From Mucilaginibacter sp. (GTDB taxonomy: Bacteria; Bacteroidota; Bacteroidia; Sphingobacteriales; Sphingobacteriaceae): DNA of 42,635 nucleotides. The stretch lies in assembly GCA_031292485.1 (NCBI GenBank), contig JARLHA010000050.1, forward strand, positions 1 through 42,635, written 5' to 3'. Position numbers and translations under genes: made by a program. Below are positions 38,268 through 42,635 of this stretch, in pieces (position 1 is the stretch's first letter; every line of letters begins with the position of its first letter). Under the pieces are notes generated by a model. That model was given only the letters and a program-made list of their open reading frames with translations. It was not told where the DNA came from and did not search any database.

Positions 38268-38780
38268 TTACCCCTTCATCTCTAACGCCGATTCTTCCAC
38301 CTTTTTCTTTAGATTTTCTTTAAAAGCGATAAGGTTTTGAACGATCTGTTCATCAGCTGTCGATAATATCTGGGCTGCCAGTATGCCTGCATTTTTAGCG
38401 GCATTAAGGGCAACCGTTGCTACCGGAATGCCGTTTGGCATTTGCAGGATGGATAATATCGAATCCCAGCCGTCAATGGAATTACTTGATTTTACCGGAA
38501 CACCAATCACAGGTAAATGGGTCAAAGAGGCCACCATGCCCGGCAAATGCGCTGCGCCGCCAGCACCGGCAATAATTACTTTTAGTCCGCGGCCTGCGGC
38601 TTCCCGGGCATAGGTAAACATACGGTCGGGGGTGCGGTGGGCGGATACGACCGTGATCTCGTAGGGCACGCCCAATTCTTTTAAAACATCGGCTGCATCC
38701 TGCATCACGTTTAAATCGGATTTACTGCCCATAATTATTCCTATTTTGGGAGAGTTGCTGCCTGATGTTTGATCGCTCAT
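38268..38780 (-). CDS. purE: N5-carboxyaminoimidazole ribonucleotide mutase
   Basis: A purine-synthesis enzyme (class I PurE) that converts N5-CAIR to CAIR. The substrate loop IGIIMGSKSDLNVM is at ~13-26, followed by VVSAHRTPDRM and IIAGAGGAAHLPGMVASLTHLPVIGVPV in outline. The 170-residue length is typical. On the same strand lie a thioredoxin-fold membrane protein (45-nt gap) and purK, so purK-tlp-purE probably forms one operon. Confidence 0.96.
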   Translation of the reverse strand: MSDQTSGSNSPKIGIIMGSKSDLNVMQDAADVLKELGVPYEITVVSAHRTPDRMFTYAREAAGRGLKVIIAGAGGAAHLPGMVASLTHLPVIGVPVKSSNSIDGWDSILSILQMPNGIPVATVALNAAKNAGILAAQILSTADEQIVQNLIAFKENLKKKVEESALEMKG

Positions 38781-38825
38781 GATGTGTTCTTTGTTTATGA
38801 TATTCAGCGCAAAAATGAAGAAATT

Positions 38826-39665
38826 TTATTGAACTGCTAAATATTTATCCAATACACTGCTTATCAAGTCTGTCTGGCTTGGCCGGGGCGCATCGGGATC
38901 CGCAATTTTGCCTTGTTTATCCATCACCAGGTACCTTGGCATCTCCACCATAGTGTTTTTGCTGCCTTTCACAGCATTTTTGTACAGGTTACGGTAAGCG
39001 GCGGCATCTAAAAAAATGTGCCAACCTTCAATATCAAATTTTTGCAGCTGCTGTTTCCAGATCAATTTGCTGCCGCCGCAAACATACAGGTAGGCGATGT
39101 CCTTGCGGTACCGGTATTTTTCTTTTAACGGTTTAGTAAAGTTTTGAAACTCCTCGAGGCAGGGCCCACAGGTGGTTCCCCAAAAATCAACATAAACTAC
39201 TTTTCCTCTAAAGTTATTGTTATAAATATTGTTAAGTGTAGTGTCTGAAGGAGAAATAGTTAACAGCCTGATGTCCTTATTCCCGGCAAAAGTCGTCCAT
39301 GAAAAGATCTTTATCGCCGAGCCTGCGGCTATCAAAAAAATACAAATTAAAATAGCTTTACCGAAAAATGGTTTTTCGCTTTTGCTATATCGCCGGAAAT
39401 AGTAAACGGAAAGGAATAGTAAAACCAACGCCAGGAAACTTTTAACGTACATCAGCGCCATCAACGCCCGGTTACTGGCAAATATATGATCGAGTATAAC
39501 AGCTTTTTGCTGAACGGTGTAAGGGTAAAAGTTATAGGTAAGGTAGATCATCTGGTCCCTTACATCCCTGTGCCAATCCACATAATGTTTGGGAATGTCG
39601 AGCACCAAAAACGGTATCGCGGTTAACAATATGGCACCTGTCCAGAAATATTTTGACCTGATCAT
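38826..39665 (-). CDS. Membrane-anchored thioredoxin-fold (TlpA/ResA-like) protein
   Basis: 279 residues with three N-terminal hydrophobic segments (about 8-24, 68-90, 103-122) and a C-terminal thioredoxin domain from ~135 containing the active-site pair Cys166-Gly-Pro-Cys169 (VYVDFWGTTCGPCLEE). The domain probably faces the periplasm, where TlpA-like proteins reduce disulfides. The cis-Pro loop is in MPRYLVMDKQG. It lies inside a purK-purE operon; no purine role is evident and it may simply share transcription. Confidence 0.9.
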   Translation of the reverse strand: MIRSKYFWTGAILLTAIPFLVLDIPKHYVDWHRDVRDQMIYLTYNFYPYTVQQKAVILDHIFASNRALMALMYVKSFLALVLLFLSVYYFRRYSKSEKPFFGKAILICIFLIAAGSAIKIFSWTTFAGNKDIRLLTISPSDTTLNNIYNNNFRGKVVYVDFWGTTCGPCLEEFQNFTKPLKEKYRYRKDIAYLYVCGGSKLIWKQQLQKFDIEGWHIFLDAAAYRNLYKNAVKGSKNTMVEMPRYLVMDKQGKIADPDAPRPSQTDLISSVLDKYLAVQ

Positions 39666-39736
39666 TTATCTTAAAATTGCCATTGGGTAATAGTCAATCC
39701 CCTTAAAGTACGGACATTCCATGAACTATGAACCAA

Positions 39737-40876
39737 CTACGCAATCACCTTCAGCGTTTTCTGCACAAACCTTGCCTTTTCAATCGCTTTTTCCCGGTCA
39801 GCATCTACAATAGTTACATGCCCCATTTTTCGGAAAGGTTTGGTTAATGCTTTGCCGTATAAATGGATATAAACACCCGCGCAATCAAGCACTTTTTCAA
39901 TGCCCTGGTAAATCGCCGGGCCTTCATATCCCGCTTCGCCCAAAACATTGATCATGATGGCATTATTCAGGCAGGAGGTATCACCCAAAGGCTGGTTAAA
40001 TATGGCCCTTAAATGTTGGTCAAACTGCGAAACTACGTTACCCTCAATGGTTTGGTGCCCGCTGTTATGCGGACGCGGCGCCAGCTCATTTACGAGTATT
40101 TTGCCATGTTTATCTAAAAACATCTCCACTGCCAATAAGCCGACAATGTTTAGGTCTTCTGCAATTTTGGTGGCGATCTGTGCGGCGTCCTGTTGGATTT
40201 CAAATGGCAGGGTAGAGGGGGAAATTAAAAATTCAACCAAATTGGCCTGGGGGTTAAATTCCATTTCGACCAGCGGGAAAGTTTTTACTTCTCCGTGCTC
40301 ATTCCGGGCGACGATAATACCAATCTCCTTTTCAAAATCAATCCATTCCTCTATCAGGCTTGGTTCCGTAAATGCGTTTTTCAGGTACGATTCATCAATT
40401 ACTTTATAAACGCCACGGCCGTCATAACCATCCCTGCGTAGTTTTTGGATATATGGAAATGGTATATGGCTTTCCGCTAATTGTTTTGGAGAGGATATTA
40501 CCTGGAAAGGGGCAGTAGGGATGTTATTCTCTTTGAAAAACTGCTTTTGCAGGCCCTTATCCTGTATCAGCCTGATGATTCGCGGCTGGGGGTAAACTAA
40601 TACCCCTTCTTTTTCCAACTGCTCAAGCGCGTCAACGTTAACCTTTTCAATTTCAATGGTCACCATGTCGGCCTTTTTGCCGAAATTATAAACCGTTTCA
40701 TAATCACTTAATGAACCTACCACAAATTCATCGCAAAGTTTGCGGCAGGGGGCTTCCCGGTCAGGGTCAAGTACTTTTACCGTTACATTATAATTGATGG
40801 CCTGCTGTATCAGCATACGGCCCAACTGGCCGCCACCTAATATTCCTAATTTAAGATCTCCGTAGAATGATTTCAT
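39737..40876 (-). CDS. purK: N5-carboxyaminoimidazole ribonucleotide synthase
   Basis: An ATP-grasp enzyme that carboxylates AIR with bicarbonate, before PurE. The N-terminal GGGQLGRMLIQQA loop is at residues 14-26, the ATP-grasp part includes KLRRDGYDGRGVY (~144-156), and EWIDFEKEIGIIVAR and VNELAPRPHNSGHQT (~263-277) are hallmarks of PurK. The length of 379 residues is normal. It is first in a purK-tlp-purE order. The upstream region is a GTGCGGATGTGCAAATGTGC repeat (40879-40929) with CACATTTG boxes that are one change from TAnnTTTG. Confidence 0.96.
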   Translation of the reverse strand: MKSFYGDLKLGILGGGQLGRMLIQQAINYNVTVKVLDPDREAPCRKLCDEFVVGSLSDYETVYNFGKKADMVTIEIEKVNVDALEQLEKEGVLVYPQPRIIRLIQDKGLQKQFFKENNIPTAPFQVISSPKQLAESHIPFPYIQKLRRDGYDGRGVYKVIDESYLKNAFTEPSLIEEWIDFEKEIGIIVARNEHGEVKTFPLVEMEFNPQANLVEFLISPSTLPFEIQQDAAQIATKIAEDLNIVGLLAVEMFLDKHGKILVNELAPRPHNSGHQTIEGNVVSQFDQHLRAIFNQPLGDTSCLNNAIMINVLGEAGYEGPAIYQGIEKVLDCAGVYIHLYGKALTKPFRKMGHVTIVDADREKAIEKARFVQKTLKVIA

Positions 40877-40878
40877 TG

Positions 40879-40930
40879 ATATGCAAATGTGCGGATGTGC
40901 AAATGTGCGGATTTTTTTTATGTGCGGATG
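40879..40930. repeat. GTGCGGATGTGCAAAT-type dispersed repeat
   Basis: Alternating GCAAATGTGC and GGATGTGC words. A complementary tract lies at 15866-15905 (GCACATCTGCACATCCGC). It covers the purK promoter region. Confidence 0.6.
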
Positions 40931-41180
40931 ATGTTAATTTGAAGATTTACAAATTTGGCATTTTAAAAATTCAGAAACGATTAACGGCCGCGGTTATAGG
41001 ATTTGATTGCCATAACAGCATATCCCGACATTTTCTAACGTAACAATTTTATTGTATTTGCAAATTTTTTGTAATTATTGCTTGTCAGTTTTTAAGAGAT
41101 TTATTTTTTTTGGTATATATGCCAAAGGATGTGTAAGCGTTATTATAACAATTAATTTATAAATTTTAACTGAATAACTA

Positions 41181-41705
41181 ATGATGAAGAAAACAATTTT
41201 TACAGTGATAGCGGTATTAGCTATAGGTTTTTTTTCTAACAGGGCGTTTGCCCAGGCTGCTGCCACAGCTCCTAAAGGGGATTTGCTTGATACTTTATCT
41301 GCCAGTCCCGATTACAATGTTAGTGCAGCTTTAATAAGGGCTGCCAGCCTTACCGCAACGGTAAAAGGGGCTGGGCCATATACTATTTTTGCGCCCAGCA
41401 ATATTGCTTTCAGCAATGTGCCGTCTGCTAAACTGGATGCACTGATGAAAGATCCGGCTGCACTGGCTATTGTATTAAAAGGCCATATTGTAAGCGGAAA
41501 GTACGGCAAGGCTGAAATCATAAAAACACTCGGAAGCGGCACTCCTACATTAACCACCATTGACGGTAAGATACTTACTTTATCGGTAACTGATAAACAT
41601 CTCACTATTACTGACGCCGAGGGTAATAAAGCGAAAGTTGTTGCATTTGACATGATGGGCACCAATGGTGTGGCGATAGGTATCGACGCTATTTTGACCA
41701 AATAA
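41181..41705 (+). CDS. Secreted fasciclin (FAS1) domain protein
   Basis: 174 residues with a signal peptide (MMKKTIFTVIAVLAIGFFSNRAFA, cleaved after AFA). One FAS1 domain fills the rest: the H1 motif is GPYTIFAPSNIAFSNV (~66-81) and the H2 region is LKGHIVSGKYGKAEI. FAS1 proteins bind cell-surface or matrix ligands, and single-domain bacterial forms are exported. The role in this organism is unknown. A clean terminator follows; the upstream 300-nt gap to purK includes AT-rich DNA only. Confidence 0.92.
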   Translation: MMKKTIFTVIAVLAIGFFSNRAFAQAAATAPKGDLLDTLSASPDYNVSAALIRAASLTATVKGAGPYTIFAPSNIAFSNVPSAKLDALMKDPAALAIVLKGHIVSGKYGKAEIIKTLGSGTPTLTTIDGKILTLSVTDKHLTITDAEGNKAKVVAFDMMGTNGVAIGIDAILTK

Positions 41706-41729
41706 GAAAGAAACGAATTAATGTTAAAG

Positions 41730-41760
41730 GCCCGGGTTAATGCGCCGGGCTCTTTTATTT
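41730..41760 (+). terminator. Terminator of the fasciclin gene
   Basis: A 6-bp GC stem (GCCCGG / CCGGGC) with a 9-nt loop and TCTTTTATTT tail. Confidence 0.85.
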
Positions 41761-41870
41761 TACTACGTTCAATTCATTTGCCGGTAAACCGGTTAATAAA
41801 ATCAACCCAACGCCCGCTACTTAAAGTTATATTCCAGCTAATAATGCCTGTTGTCCCCGGCGTTGAAAAC

Positions 41871-42446
41871 TTAACCCTGAATTTTTTGAAGGGATACCAC
41901 GTTCTTTAATGAAAACATTATATCATCGACGTGTGTGTTTTTTGAGCGCAATTCTTTTTCAAACGATTGATCCCTAATAAATCCAGCTTTTTCCAAAAGG
42001 CTTTTTGACCTTGCATTCCCGTCATTTGTGTATGCAATAATTTGTTTAAAGCCAGCCGTGTCAAACCCAAATTCAATAACTTTTCTCAATGCCTCCCGCA
42101 TTAGCCCCCTTCCCTGGAAGGGAGGCATCAGTTCGTAGCCAACTTCAATAGTCTTATTTATTTCATCAAAGTTCCAAAGACAAATGGTACCAATCAGTTT
42201 TTCATCTGCGTTTACCGAAATCACCCAGTAATACCATCTCTTGCTTAGGCCGTTATTGATCTTTTCAACAAAAGCGGCAGCTTCTTCAATAGTTATTGAT
42301 TTAGGCCTGTCGAGGTACTGATTAACCTGCGCATCGGACCTAAGGTTAATAAGCTCGTCAATGTCACTGTTAATCAATTCTCTTAAAATGAGCCTTTCGG
42401 TTGTTAAAACCGGGAATTTGGTTGGATCGGTTTGTTGATCATTCAT
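41871..42446 (-). CDS. GNAT-family N-acetyltransferase (RimJ/RimL type)
   Basis: 191 residues. The N-terminus TERLILRELINSDIDELINL and the acetyl-CoA loop MPPFQGRGLMREALRKVIEFGF (~115-136, Q/RxxGxG/A form) are typical of RimJ/RimL-type acetyltransferases, followed by TNDGNARSKSLLEKAGFIRD. The substrate is unknown. The longest frame starts at TTG six codons upstream, but the ATG at 42446 is better. An insertion sequence begins about 50 nt upstream. Confidence 0.92.
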   Translation of the reverse strand: MNDQQTDPTKFPVLTTERLILRELINSDIDELINLRSDAQVNQYLDRPKSITIEEAAAFVEKINNGLSKRWYYWVISVNADEKLIGTICLWNFDEINKTIEVGYELMPPFQGRGLMREALRKVIEFGFDTAGFKQIIAYTNDGNARSKSLLEKAGFIRDQSFEKELRSKNTHVDDIMFSLKNVVSLQKIQG

Positions 42447-42495
42447 GGTATTTATCTGCCTCAAACAATTTTTGTTTTACCGCCTTTTAATTTAA

Positions 42496-42635
42496 GAGCC
42501 TGTTTAAAAATGAATGAATAAAATTGTTATGTGTTGAAAAGTGAATAAAAAGGAGATCGCTAATCGGTCAAATAAATACTAATTGTGAATAACGACAAAC
42601 GCAGTTAGCATGAAAAATTATCCGACCGATTTAAG
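42496..42635 (+). mobile_element. Left end of an IS5-like insertion sequence (cut by the window edge)
   Basis: GAGCCTGTTTAAAAATGAAT at 42496 resembles IS5-family terminal inverted repeats, preceded by TTTAA (possible target duplication). The transposase gene start follows at 42610. The other end is outside the window, so the identity is provisional. Confidence 0.6.
42610..42635 (+). CDS. Start of an IS5-like transposase (partial)
   Basis: The ATG at 42610 opens a frame MKNYPTDL that runs off the window. Many IS5-family transposases begin with a Y-P-T-D/N-L-T motif, which fits the terminal repeat 114 nt upstream. Only eight codons are visible. Confidence 0.5.

Noticed and set aside
1..42635. 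tRNA, rRNA or CRISPR features
   Set aside because: No cloverleaf-like T-arm sequences, rRNA signatures or regularly spaced direct repeats were seen on either strand by eye; a tRNA or CRISPR search program would settle it.

Overview
The window looks like chromosomal DNA of a Bacteroidota member, most likely the family Sphingobacteriaceae (Mucilaginibacter/Pedobacter-like). This is inferred from the gene families and from promoters, with no database search. The clues are Bacteroidota-type promoters (TTG or TTTG, about 17-20 nt, then TAnnTTTG), few Shine-Dalgarno sequences, the alternative GlmU-like protein, a lysyl-tRNA synthetase with a C-terminal extension, the futalosine menaquinone gene mqnC, a split nuoC/nuoD, and many short dispersed palindromic repeats between genes. 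I see no rRNA, tRNA, CRISPR array or phage.

Layout: 1-3.4 kb holds smpB and a manganese pair (a DtxR/MntR repressor with a clear operator, overlapping an Nramp transporter fused to a universal-stress domain). 3.4-6.2 kb holds an Lrp regulator and an orphan 689-residue protein with a toxin-like outline. 6.2-14 kb is housekeeping (ung, lysS, HAD phosphatase, CPBP protease, fadD) plus a YoeB-type toxin-antitoxin pair. 14-15 kb is a REP-associated tyrosine transposase (RAYT) surrounded by its own palindromes. 15-23 kb holds iscSUA, methylmalonyl-CoA epimerase, ribosomal protein L31 type B, the GlmU-like protein and a tpiA/two membrane proteins/prmA cluster. 23-24.3 kb is an Rrf2 regulator and an NAD(P)-binding protein that share a predicted operator. 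25-30 kb holds an acetyltransferase, a poly-aspartate protein, scpB, mqnC and a twin-ATPase ABC protein. 30.4-33.4 kb is the most interesting part. 33.6-42.4 kb is metabolic (nuoD, a JmjC/cupin-type oxygenase, nuoC, pdxH, algH/yqgE, purE, a thioredoxin-fold membrane protein, purK, a fasciclin protein and a GNAT enzyme). The right edge enters an IS5-like insertion sequence.

The strongest candidate for an undescribed system lies at 30.4-33.4 kb. It consists of an ECF sigma factor, a single-pass protein that joins an anti-sigma-like cytoplasmic region to an HtrA/trypsin-like periplasmic protease, and three small paralogous lipoproteins with Lys/Thr/Asp-rich tails. The sigma gene and two of the lipoprotein genes each carry TTGGGTTAC, exactly 15 nt, then GTATTAA. 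This reads as a self-activating envelope-stress regulon in which the protease-bearing protein is the sensor and the lipoproteins are outputs.

A second theme is promoter position. In at least six genes the TAnnTTTG box ends only 4-8 nt before the start codon, which implies leaderless or nearly leaderless mRNAs. Start codons were chosen with this in mind: several longest open frames begin at TTG or GTG codons upstream of, or inside, these promoters, and were shortened to the downstream ATG.
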